The notes beneath the pieces were generated by a model. That model worked only from the letters and a program-made list of their open reading frames with translations. It searched no databases and was not told where the DNA came from. Both the position numbers and the translations under genes were made by a program. From an uncultured Prevotella sp. (GTDB lineage Bacteria > Bacteroidota > Bacteroidia > Bacteroidales > Bacteroidaceae), in NCBI GenBank assembly GCA_900550365.1, contig URRR01000040.1, positions 1 to 20,256 on the forward strand: 20,256 bases of DNA, given 5' to 3'. Below, piece by piece: positions 6,964-13,789 of the stretch (position 1 is the stretch's first letter; every line of letters begins with the position of its first letter).

Positions 6964-8118
6964 ATGAAAGTCCCCGCTGAATTTGACGGCATACGCCCTT
7001 ACGAGCCGGAGGAGTTGCCCGAGGTGTTTGAAAGGCTGCTTGACAATCCGCAGTTCAGACAAGTTCTGGCTTATGCGGTGCCGGGAATGCCATTTGAGAC
7101 AATCCGTGAAAAGATGCTTTTATGCAAGAGCAATCTTGAGTTTCAGATGAAGTTCTGTTATAATTTTGTGCAGTCGCTCATTGACAAGCTCACTACCGGT
7201 TGTGAAATCGACGCTTCAGCCATTGACGTGTCATGGCGTTATACGTTCGTAAGCAATCATCGTGACATTGTGTTAGATTCCGGTTTCCTTGACAAATTAT
7301 TAATTGACGCGGGATTTGAGACCACATGTGAAATTGCTATTGGCGACAATCTGTTGTCCCTCCCTTGGGTGAAAGACCTTGTGAGGGTTAACAAGTCATT
7401 TATTGTGCGTCGCGGATTATCGCCCCGTGAGACGTTGCAGGCAAGCAAACTGATGTCAGATTACATGCATTTTGTAATCGAAGAAAAGCATGACAACATA
7501 TGGATTGCCCAGCGTGAAGGGCGTGCCAAGGACTCTGACGACCGTACCCAGCCCGCCATTCTGAAGATGATGGCTATTGGCGGAGGTAAAGGTGACGTTG
7601 TCGAAAAGCTCCGCCGGCTGCACATAGTGCCGCTTGCAATCTCTTATGAGTACGATCCTTGCGATTTCCTTAAGGCTAAAGAATTTCAGCAGAAGCGTGA
7701 TGACGCATCATGGAAGAAGTCCGCAATGGACGATATTGTCAGCATGCAGACAGGCATAACGGGGTATAAGGGGCATGTACATTATAAATGCGCCCCTTGT
7801 ATTGACCCGTGGCTGGAGAGTTTAGGACCTGATATTCCAAAGTCGGAGGTGTTCAATGTTATAGCGAGATACATCGACCACGAAATACACCGGAACTACA
7901 TGCTGTACCCGGTGAATTACATTGCGCTTGACATGCTCAACGGAGACAGCTCGAATGCCGGCAAATATACCGACGGAGACAAGTCAAAGTTCATGAAATA
8001 CCTTGACGGACAGCTTGCCAAAATAGATCTTCCTGGTAAGGATGAGGCGTTCCTTATGGAACGTATGCTTACCATGTATGCCAATCCGGCAATCAATTTT
8101 ATCAACGCTACACGATGA
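6964..8118 (+). CDS. glycerophospholipid-type acyltransferase (LPLAT/PlsB-like)
   Basis: A 384-residue soluble or peripheral protein without transmembrane helices. The core WRYTFVSNHRDIVLDSGFL (91-109) resembles the catalytic block I of lysophospholipid acyltransferases, and NIWIAQREGRAKDSDDRTQ (178-196) resembles the substrate-binding EGR block III. These enzymes move acyl chains onto glycerol-3-phosphate or 1-acyl-glycerol-3-phosphate at the inner membrane. The His-to-Asp spacing is H99-x5-D105 rather than the canonical HX4D, and the length exceeds the ~250 residues of a typical PlsC. It may therefore be a Bacteroidota-specific branch with a different acceptor. It lies 47 bp after ddl and overlaps the following lipoprotein start by 4 bp. 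Family assignment is good; substrate is unknown. Confidence 0.8.
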   Translation: MKVPAEFDGIRPYEPEELPEVFERLLDNPQFRQVLAYAVPGMPFETIREKMLLCKSNLEFQMKFCYNFVQSLIDKLTTGCEIDASAIDVSWRYTFVSNHRDIVLDSGFLDKLLIDAGFETTCEIAIGDNLLSLPWVKDLVRVNKSFIVRRGLSPRETLQASKLMSDYMHFVIEEKHDNIWIAQREGRAKDSDDRTQPAILKMMAIGGGKGDVVEKLRRLHIVPLAISYEYDPCDFLKAKEFQQKRDDASWKKSAMDDIVSMQTGITGYKGHVHYKCAPCIDPWLESLGPDIPKSEVFNVIARYIDHEIHRNYMLYPVNYIALDMLNGDSSNAGKYTDGDKSKFMKYLDGQLAKIDLPGKDEAFLMERMLTMYANPAINFINATR

Positions 8119-8807
8119 AAACGCTCAAGGCATATATTCTCTTTTCATTTCTGTTCATGTTGTCCGCATGCAGCAATGACCCTTATGAGACCGGTGACGG
8201 CGCTCTGTCGCATATGCGGGCAGACTTTGTCGAGGCCGCGACTGACGCTTCTGCCAACATCGTAAGCATAGAGACAGATGCCGGTGAGCAGATGTTTCTC
8301 ACGGGAGCGGTGAATGTCTCATGGGCGGAACGCCCCGATACAGTCTACCGTGCGCTGCTGTATTATAATAAGGTGGAGGCAGACAATGGCACGTCGCGTG
8401 CCGAACCGCTCGGCATTACGCAGGTGCTTGTCCCTTCAGTGACTGACGTTGCTGACGTGGAAGGTGAGGTAAAGACCGACCCCGTAGACTTTGTCAGCTC
8501 GTGGCCGAGCGCAAACGGCAAGTATCTTAACCTCGAACTGTCAATCAAGGTGGGCTCTGAAGACGGCCAGTATTCAGCTCAGACAATAGGGCTTATATGT
8601 GATAATGTGGAGACAAAAGCCGACGGCGGCAGCCGGATAAACCTGCGTCTGTACCACGACCAGAACGGAGTGCCGGAGTATTATTCGGTCGATACATACG
8701 TCAGCATAGCCGTTTCACGCCTCCCGATAGAGCCTGTCGCAGGCGATGAGGTTGTTATTGAAATCAACACCTATGACGGAACGATAACCAAGACATTTAC
8801 TCTTTAA
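8115..8807 (+). CDS. NigD-like lipoprotein
   Basis: A 230-residue protein with a lipoprotein signal (LFMLSAC, lipidated Cys19), so it is exported and probably anchored in the outer membrane. The mature part is mainly beta in character: an early TDAGEQMFLTGAVNVSW stretch, a middle block ending SSWPSANGKYLNLELSIKV, and a C-terminal YYSVDTYVSIAVSRL followed by VVIEINTYDGTITKTFTL. This order resembles the Bacteroidales NigD-like family as I remember it, named for a gene in a bacteriocin cluster, but the function of most members is unknown. Its start codon overlaps the stop of the acyltransferase gene (ATGA), so it is translationally coupled and last in the operon. A strong terminator follows directly. 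Confidence 0.7.
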   Translation: MKTLKAYILFSFLFMLSACSNDPYETGDGALSHMRADFVEAATDASANIVSIETDAGEQMFLTGAVNVSWAERPDTVYRALLYYNKVEADNGTSRAEPLGITQVLVPSVTDVADVEGEVKTDPVDFVSSWPSANGKYLNLELSIKVGSEDGQYSAQTIGLICDNVETKADGGSRINLRLYHDQNGVPEYYSVDTYVSIAVSRLPIEPVAGDEVVIEINTYDGTITKTFTL

Positions 8808-8811
8808 TCAT

Positions 8812-8851
8812 AAAAAATCCGCTTTCAGATGACCGGAAAGCGGATTTTTTT
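8812..8851 (+). terminator. strong rho-independent terminator
   Basis: A perfect 15-bp stem (AAAAAATCCGCTTTC, 8812-8826, with its complement 8836-8850), a 9-nt loop and a terminal T run. It closes the PASTA-to-NigD operon. Confidence 0.95.
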
Positions 8852-8877
8852 GTGCGTTTTTTGAAAAAACATCATTT

Positions 8878-8928
8878 CTTTTGTCACAAACGGCATTGTT
8901 TTGCGTACTTAAAACAGAAGCAAAACAA
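8878..8928 (+). promoter_or_regulatory. palindromes in the leader of the ECF operon, candidate operator
   Basis: TTTGTCACAAA lies at about 8879-8889, followed by TTGTTTTGC (8896-8904) and its exact complement GCAAAACAA (8920-8928) around a 15-nt centre. They fall in the 93 bp between the preceding terminator and the ATG at 8945. No house-keeping TAnnTTTG element is evident there, consistent with an alternative-sigma promoter (inference). Confidence 0.35.
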
Positions 8929-8944
8929 TAAAATACGTTACGAT

Positions 8945-10078
8945 ATGAAAGCAAAAACAATCTTAATCACGTTTGCGGTGCTGACATTCTCACTTACCGC
9001 ATGCAGCAGTTCAAGCAAGAATTTAGACAACCGGCCGTTAAGTAGCATCAGGATATCTGGCGACTCTCTCCACCGTTTAAGCAAGAATACCGATATTCGG
9101 CCGGTAAGTATAGTCGAAGAAAAAGACTATGAAGACGATTCAGATAAGAATGTTGAGCGTACGCTCAAGCTGAAAGACTTTCACGGAGTCTCGGTCAATT
9201 CATCGGTTGACATACATTACACGCAGGGCAACACGTATAAAGTTGTGGCGAAAAGCAACGAATACGGCTTTGAAACCACTGAAATATCAGTGAAGGATGG
9301 TCTGCTGACGTGCCTGAAAAAGGGCAGAGACAAGAACAACGGCAGTAATAATAAGGTGATACTGTACATCACCGCCCCGAAGATGAACGTAATAAAAAAT
9401 GACGGCCGGACATCATTCTACGCCTCTGCTTTCACGGTGGACGACATGGAAATAAACAACAAAGGTGTGCTTCATGTGAAGGTTGAAAGTATGAAATACT
9501 CAAACTTCAGGATTGACAATTCTGGCTGGCTTGAAATAAAAGGCTCATACAATGGCGGGACAACGGATTATTCCAATTCCGGTGTATGCAATATTACAGC
9601 AGACTTTAATGGCGGGAACGTGAATTATAGAAACAACGGTCACACGGAATTCAATGGCTCTGTCAAAGGCGGAGCAATGGATTACTCCAACTTCGGAGTA
9701 TGTAAAATGAAGGTAGATTTTGATGTTGCAGACATGAAGTATGAGAACACCGGACATTCAGAATTCACCGGAAAGGTAAATACCGGGAGAATGATTTTCA
9801 CTAATATGGGCGTTACCAATGACAAGCTCGATGTCGAGGCTGAAAGCATGAGCATTGCTGTCACCGGCCATTCAAACGGTAATGTTAACTTCAAAGGTCA
9901 AAGCATGGACATCACGTGCAACGGTATAATGGAAATGAAGTTTGACGTTGACTGTGACAAACTGACCTCGGCCAACACCGGCAGGATTACTCTTGAAGTC
10001 TCAGGGCGTGCCGACGACACCGAATTTAGCGGCTCAGGTATCTCTGACATAAAGACAGAGGGCCTCAATAAGTTCTGA
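8945..10078 (+). CDS. head-GIN domain (DUF2807-like) lipoprotein with solenoid repeats
   Basis: A 377-residue exported lipoprotein. The signal MKAKTILITFAVLTFSLTAC gives a lipidated Cys20; the open frame extends 31 codons further back but that part crosses the leader palindromes and lacks signal-peptide character. After a linker, KLKDFHGVSVNSSVDIHYTQG (about 75-95) marks the start of a head-GIN/DUF2807-like domain. From about residue 150 to 360 the chain is an array of about ten turns, eight of exactly 19 residues, each with a central Asn/Ser/Thr-x-Gly, indicating a right-handed beta-solenoid. Turns alternate in type (GVC against GHTEF or GHSEF), giving a 38-residue super-repeat also visible in the DNA. 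Such proteins are usually cell-surface or periplasmic; adhesion is only suggested by family name. It is first in an operon with its ECF sigma factor, 3 bp upstream of it. Confidence 0.85.
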   Translation: MKAKTILITFAVLTFSLTACSSSSKNLDNRPLSSIRISGDSLHRLSKNTDIRPVSIVEEKDYEDDSDKNVERTLKLKDFHGVSVNSSVDIHYTQGNTYKVVAKSNEYGFETTEISVKDGLLTCLKKGRDKNNGSNNKVILYITAPKMNVIKNDGRTSFYASAFTVDDMEINNKGVLHVKVESMKYSNFRIDNSGWLEIKGSYNGGTTDYSNSGVCNITADFNGGNVNYRNNGHTEFNGSVKGGAMDYSNFGVCKMKVDFDVADMKYENTGHSEFTGKVNTGRMIFTNMGVTNDKLDVEAESMSIAVTGHSNGNVNFKGQSMDITCNGIMEMKFDVDCDKLTSANTGRITLEVSGRADDTEFSGSGISDIKTEGLNKF

Positions 10079-10081
10079 CAG

Positions 10082-10567
10082 ATGACGGCAGAGGACTTTG
10101 AACGTGAGGCCGGACAGATGCGTCCCATGCTGCTCTCGGCGGCCTGCGGCTATCTCGGCAATGCCGAAGATGCCGAGGACGCCGTGCAGGAGACGCTGAT
10201 GAAGCTGTGGGGTATGGCCGACGCATTGCGCAGTCCGGCCGCTCCGCTGGCTAAAGTCCTCGTGCGTAACATCTGCGTTGACCGCCTGCGCCGCCGCCGG
10301 CCTACGGTAGAGATTGAGCCGTCGGCCCTGTCGTTGCCGGTTGCCGACAGCCCTGCCGACGGCATGCTTGAGCGCATGATGAAGGTAATCGACACGCTGC
10401 CTGCCGACAGGCAGGTGGTGCTCCGCCTCAGACATATCGACGGAATGAGCACGGGCGACATCGCCCGGCTGACCGGTTACAGCGAGCCTAACGTGCGCAA
10501 GATACTAAGCCGCGCGCGTATTGCCGTAAGAAAGTATTATTTGGAGGAACTGAAGGATGAACAATAA
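10082..10567 (+). CDS. ECF-type RNA polymerase sigma factor
   Basis: A 161-residue sigma-70 family protein with only regions 2 and 4, the extracytoplasmic-function type. Region 2 is around residues 12-70 (LLSAACGYLGNAEDAEDAVQETLMKLW, then VRNICVDRLRRRR). Region 4 is around 100-153 and includes a helix-turn-helix, MSTGDIARLTGYSEPNVRKILSR. It would direct RNA polymerase to a small set of promoters in response to an envelope signal. It starts 3 bp after the lipoprotein stop and its end overlaps the next gene by 11 bp, so the three are translationally coupled. The gene is far richer in GC (about two thirds in the line around 10261) than the lipoprotein gene before it. Confidence 0.93.
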   Translation: MTAEDFEREAGQMRPMLLSAACGYLGNAEDAEDAVQETLMKLWGMADALRSPAAPLAKVLVRNICVDRLRRRRPTVEIEPSALSLPVADSPADGMLERMMKVIDTLPADRQVVLRLRHIDGMSTGDIARLTGYSEPNVRKILSRARIAVRKYYLEELKDEQ

Positions 10568-11066
10568 GGAAATAAAGAAAACCGAGAAACTGATAGAACG
10601 CTTTTTCAACGGCGACACGTCGCTGGCCGATGAACGCCGCCTTTACCGCACGTTCTCACGCCGTTCGCTGCCGCCCGAACTGGAGAAATACCGCCCCCTG
10701 TTCAGAGGCTTCGGCCTGATGACGGCCGACGGCGGGCACAAGGCACGGCTGATATCTGTCGTTAAGCGTGCCGCGTGCGCCTCGGCCGTGGCGCTGGTGC
10801 TCATCCTCGGTGTGTCGGCATATCTCAATTATCATGAAGACCGCATGCTGGCGCGCGTCTACGGAGGCAGCTACGTCATAGAGAACGGCCGCCGCATTGA
10901 CGACCTCAGCCGTATAAAGACAGATATAGAGGCCGCCCTCGGCGACGCCGAACGCATAGAGGCGCGCGTAGAGCAGTCGTCGCCCGTTGAGCAGGCTGAG
11001 CAAGACGTGCTCAACAGCATAGACGACCCGGCAGAGCGGCAGCGCATAATGGAACTGTTGAAATAA
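10557..11066 (+). CDS. putative membrane anti-sigma factor
   Basis: A 169-residue single-pass protein. The cytoplasmic N-terminal part (1-70) contains EKLIERFFNGDTSLADERRLY and LPPELEKYRPLFRGF, a pattern common in Bacteroidales proteins encoded directly after ECF sigma factors. One helix (about 73-91) crosses the membrane. The periplasmic part includes GGSYVIENGRRIDDLSRI and an acidic helical C terminus. The usual zinc-binding HxxxCxxC of classical anti-sigma domains is not visible, so the assignment rests on position, topology and resemblance. It overlaps the sigma gene by 11 bp, ensuring stoichiometric synthesis. It would hold the sigma factor inactive until a periplasmic signal arrives (inference). 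Confidence 0.75.
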   Translation: MNNKEIKKTEKLIERFFNGDTSLADERRLYRTFSRRSLPPELEKYRPLFRGFGLMTADGGHKARLISVVKRAACASAVALVLILGVSAYLNYHEDRMLARVYGGSYVIENGRRIDDLSRIKTDIEAALGDAERIEARVEQSSPVEQAEQDVLNSIDDPAERQRIMELLK

Positions 11067-11081
11067 AAAGAAAGGGATAAG

Positions 11082-11492
11082 ATGATACGCAGAATTATAA
11101 TTACCTTAACGCTTCTCATGGGGCTTGTTGCCGCTGCCGTGGCCCAGAACAGCATCGACCGGATGATTGAGAATTATTCTTCGGTGGGCATGAGCAAGTT
11201 TACTTCGGCCGTAGAACGCGACCCCGCCATGCGCAAGGTGAAGAAAGTGGTAAAGGTGTTGCATCTCCACAATAATGACGTAAGTCCCTTTGTCAAGGCT
11301 TTCCGCAGAGAGTCAAAGACGGGAGACTTCAGCGAGAAGTATGACAACGAGGGCTGCACGCTGATGCTTACCACGCAAGGCGCGGGGCAAAACCGCATCT
11401 ACATGATGCTGTGCACGAGGCCGTATAATCCCGGCCGGCGAGACACGGGCTACGGATACGCCAAGGTTACGCTTATCATAAACTACAAGTGA
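11082..11492 (+). CDS. small secreted protein of the ECF operon (DUF4252/DUF5024-like)
   Basis: A 136-residue protein with a cleavable signal peptide (MIRRIIITLTLLMGLVAAAV then AQ, cleavage likely near residue 21). The mature part starts NSIDRMIENYSSVGMSKFTSAVERDP and continues RKVKKVVKVLHL, then ends in beta-like segments (CTLMLTTQG, RIYMMLCTRPY, KVTLIINYK). The pattern resembles Bacteroidales domains of unknown function found beside sigma/anti-sigma pairs; I recall DUF4252 and DUF5024 in this context but cannot decide between them. It lies 15 bp after the anti-sigma gene with a purine-rich stretch (GAAAGGGATAAG) as the probable ribosome binding site. It is probably a periplasmic effector or sensor of the same regulon. 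Confidence 0.65.
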   Translation: MIRRIIITLTLLMGLVAAAVAQNSIDRMIENYSSVGMSKFTSAVERDPAMRKVKKVVKVLHLHNNDVSPFVKAFRRESKTGDFSEKYDNEGCTLMLTTQGAGQNRIYMMLCTRPYNPGRRDTGYGYAKVTLIINYK

Positions 11493-11987
11493 GCAGGCTG
11501 TTCACGGCCGCCATGCTTGCCGTTTAGCGCCGTTTTTTCCATATCTCAACTCTCGTCTGCCGTCGTTCTTTTATGACTGGCAGTACATTTATTGCTCGTC
11601 CGCGGTTTAAGCATATGGCGTTTATACCTGAATATCAAAGGCTTCGCCCACGTGTATAAGAGCGTTTCCTTTGTGGATAAGGACTGATTGTCATATGCCT
11701 GAACTGCGGATGAATTCCAAAAGGCCGTCTTTTGCGTTGCGAAAGACGGCCTTTCAGCGTGCGTTTGACGGTCTTTTGCAGACCAAAAGACGGCCTTTTG
11801 TAACATGTTGGATATCAGCGCGTTATAAAGTCTGCTGCCGGGCCTTGTTCGGCAGTGTGTTTTCCCCTTGTTCATCAGGTTTACGTTACCGCCGGTAAAC
11901 TGACGATTTAAATCAAGAAAGGCCGTTTAATATAGCTTATAAACACTATTTATATCATTTTGTTTGCGTTCTGTAAGATTTTTATCG
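11493..11987. other. intergenic region holding repeat copy B
   Basis: No coding gene is credible here. Just after the stop codon a weak GC hairpin (ACGGC/GCCGT, about 11515-11535) ahead of GCGCCGTTTTTT may terminate the ECF operon. The dispersed repeat copy B is in the middle (11717-11801). The remainder up to the metY promoter is AT-rich without features I recognise. Open frames crossing it arise from the repeat. Confidence 0.5.
11717..11801. repeat. dispersed palindromic intergenic repeat, copy B
   Basis: The same architecture as 61-150. AAAAGGCCGTCTTTTG (11719-11734) is followed by its complement with a GCGTTGC-like loop, then the spacer AGCGTGCGTTTGACGG identical to copy A, then CTTTTG paired with a final CAAAAGACGGCCTTTTG. 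The second hairpin is better preserved than in copy A. Confidence 0.85.
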
Positions 11988-11995
11988 TATCTTTG
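11964..11995 (+). promoter_or_regulatory. metY promoter
   Basis: TTG (11964-11966), 21 nt, then TATCTTTG (11988-11995), followed by GC. Transcription should begin near 12000, giving a leader of about 90 nt before metY. Confidence 0.75.
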
Positions 11996-12000
11996 CAGCC

Positions 12001-12056
12001 GTGCATAGTCAAGACTGATTATCTGCACGTGGCGGCCGTCGGCATATCCGGCGGCT
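12001..12056 (+). promoter_or_regulatory. structured 5' leader of metY
   Basis: Two hairpins can form: GTGCA (12001-12005) with TGCAC (12024-12028), and GCCGTCGG (12035-12042) with CCGGCGGC (12048-12055) around a 5-nt loop. A purine-rich ribosome binding site (AAGGAAAAAAC) precedes the ATG. A regulatory role in sulfur control is possible, but it matches no SAM riboswitch class I could align by eye. Confidence 0.35.
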
Positions 12057-12090
12057 GTTTGTAAAGGTATTAATAAATTAAGGAAAAAAC

Positions 12091-13374
12091 ATGGAAAAGA
12101 AACTCAAGACGTCAACCCTCTGCGTGCGCGGAGGCTGGAAACCGAAGAACGGCGAGCCTGTGCAGCCGCCTATCGTTCAGTGTACGACATTCAAATACGA
12201 TGACAGCGATGAAATGGGAATGCTCTTTGACCTGAAGAAGAGCGGATATTTCTACACCCGTCTGCAGAACCCTACCAACGACTCGGTAGCCGCTAAGATA
12301 GCTGCGCTCGAGGGTGGAGTGGGCGGCATGCTTACGTCTTCAGGCCAGGCTGCCAACTTCTATGCTCTGTTCAACATCTGCCAGGCAGGCGACCACTTCG
12401 TTACCTCTAACGAGATTTACGGCGGAACATACAATCTCTTCGGCGTTACGATGAAGAAGCTCGGCATAGAGTGCACCTTTGTGAACCAGGACGCGAGCGA
12501 GGAGGAAATCCAGAAAGCATTCCGTCCCAACACCAAAGCTCTCTTCGGCGAGACAATCTCAAACCCCGGCTGCCGCGTGCTCGACATCGAGAAGTTCGCC
12601 CGCATAGCTCATAAGAACGGCGTGCCCCTCATCATCGACAACACGTTCGCTACTCCGATTAACTGCCGCCCGTTTGAGTGGGGCTGCGACATAGTGACCC
12701 ATTCTACGACGAAATACATGGACGGACACGCTACGCAGGTAGGCGGATGCGTCGTTGACAGCGGCAACTTCGACTGGGATGCGCATGCTGACAAGTTCCC
12801 CGGGCTTACCACTCCCGATGAGTCATATCACGGACTGACATATACCAAGGCGTTCGGCAAGGCTGCCTACATGACCAAGCTCGTGGCCCAGCTCATGCGT
12901 GACCTCGGTTCCATACCGTCGCCTCATAACGCGTTCTTCCTCAACATCGGTCTCGAGACGCTTCACCTGCGCATGCAGCGCCATTGTGAGAACGCCCAGA
13001 AGGTGGCCGAGTTCCTGCATGACGACCCGCGCGTGGCATGGGTTCATTACTGCGGGCTGAAGGATGACGTTGACTATGAACTGGGACAGAAGTATCTGCC
13101 TGACGGCTCTTGCGGCGTAATGGCGCTGGGACTGAAGGGCGACCGTGACACTGCCGTTAAGTTTATGGACTCGCTGAAGCTTGTACATATCGCTACCCAC
13201 GTGGCTGACGCCCGCTCATGCGTTCTGCATCCCGCAAGCCATACCCACCGCCAGCTCAGCGACGAGCAGCTGCGTGAGGCTGGCATCGCTCCCGACCTTA
13301 TCCGCTTCTCGGTAGGTATTGAGGATATTGACGACATCATCGACGACCTGAAGCAGGCTCTCGACCAGATATAG
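12091..13374 (+). CDS. metY: O-acetylhomoserine sulfhydrylase (MetY-type PLP enzyme)
   Basis: A 427-residue Cys/Met-metabolism PLP enzyme. It most likely converts O-acetylhomoserine and sulfide to homocysteine in the cytoplasm. The length of about 430 residues, longer than cystathionine synthases, fits the O-acetylhomoserine (thiol)-lyase branch. Visible features are YTRLQNPTNDSVAAKIAALE (55-74), SSGQAAN (83-89), ETISNPGCRVLDIE (154-167), the cofactor-binding Asp in IIDNTFATP (about 183), and the Schiff-base lysine in HSTTKYMDGH (K208). The C terminus carries HPASHTHRQL and the substrate-binding RFSVGIEDIDDIIDDL. It stands alone with its own promoter and leader. Cystathionine gamma-synthase is the main alternative. 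Confidence 0.9.
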   Translation: MEKKLKTSTLCVRGGWKPKNGEPVQPPIVQCTTFKYDDSDEMGMLFDLKKSGYFYTRLQNPTNDSVAAKIAALEGGVGGMLTSSGQAANFYALFNICQAGDHFVTSNEIYGGTYNLFGVTMKKLGIECTFVNQDASEEEIQKAFRPNTKALFGETISNPGCRVLDIEKFARIAHKNGVPLIIDNTFATPINCRPFEWGCDIVTHSTTKYMDGHATQVGGCVVDSGNFDWDAHADKFPGLTTPDESYHGLTYTKAFGKAAYMTKLVAQLMRDLGSIPSPHNAFFLNIGLETLHLRMQRHCENAQKVAEFLHDDPRVAWVHYCGLKDDVDYELGQKYLPDGSCGVMALGLKGDRDTAVKFMDSLKLVHIATHVADARSCVLHPASHTHRQLSDEQLREAGIAPDLIRFSVGIEDIDDIIDDLKQALDQI

Positions 13375-13381
13375 TTTTTGT

Positions 13382-13650
13382 GGTTATCTGGTTTTACGGT
13401 TTTGAGGTTATAGGGTTTTGAGGTCTTGTGGTTATTAGGTTTTAGGGTTGTCAGGTTTTAGGATTTATTCAACCTATTGGTCTTATTTGTCCTATTAGCC
13501 CAATCCACCCAATAACCCCATAAACCGTAAAACCTTATAACCTTACAACCCAATAACCTCATAACCTTATAACCGTAAGCCCCAATAACCTTATAACCGT
13601 AAAACCCAATAACCCTAAAACCTTATAACCTCAAAACCTCATAACCGTAA
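13382..13650. repeat. two opposed arms of 8-bp degenerate tandem repeats
   Basis: The left arm (13382-13462) is about ten tandem octamers of form GGTTnnnn, with GG recurring every 8 bp exactly from 13382 to 13454. The right arm (13514-13650) is the complementary pattern AACCnnnn, with CC recurring every 8 bp exactly from 13525 to 13645, which is 16 units; one unit reads GCCC instead of AACC. Common variable parts are TTAT, TCAT, GTAA, CAAT and CTAA. A degenerate 51-bp centre joins the arms. It fills most of the 415-bp gap between metY and gdhA. RNA from either strand could fold into a very long imperfect hairpin. Confidence 0.95.
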
Positions 13651-13714
13651 TTCTCCCTTACTGTGAAAAATTACAAAAAGCAAGCACGACAAGTCAAATA
13701 ATTGCTTTTTCTCT

Positions 13715-13744
13715 TTGCGGTTACATTTGAAAGTCCTATATTTG
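13715..13744 (+). promoter_or_regulatory. gdhA promoter
   Basis: TTG (13715-13717), 19 nt, then TATATTTG (13737-13744): a full house-keeping promoter starting 65 bp after the octamer repeat field. The leader to the ATG at 13790 is about 40 nt and A-rich. Confidence 0.8.
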
Positions 13745-13789
13745 CATTCAGACAATGACACAATGTTAGTTTAACAAAAAACTTATACT

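Noticed and set aside
8852..8944. 31-codon extension of the head-GIN lipoprotein
   Set aside because: It would displace the clear lipoprotein signal peptide starting at 8945 and crosses the leader palindromes right after a terminator.
11546..11875. Minus-strand open frame of 109 codons
   Set aside because: It is read through repeat copy B; the peptide is just the translated palindrome (SFATQKTAFW-type stretches), with no promoter or family resemblance.
12001..12090. SAM-II riboswitch before metY
   Set aside because: I tried to align the leader with the SAM-II pseudoknot pattern; the loop 1 and loop 3 consensus bases are missing, although the AAGGAAA near the ribosome site superficially fits.
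13382..13650. CRISPR array
   Set aside because: The repeat period is 8 bp with no 25-40-bp repeats or unique spacers, and no cas gene is near.
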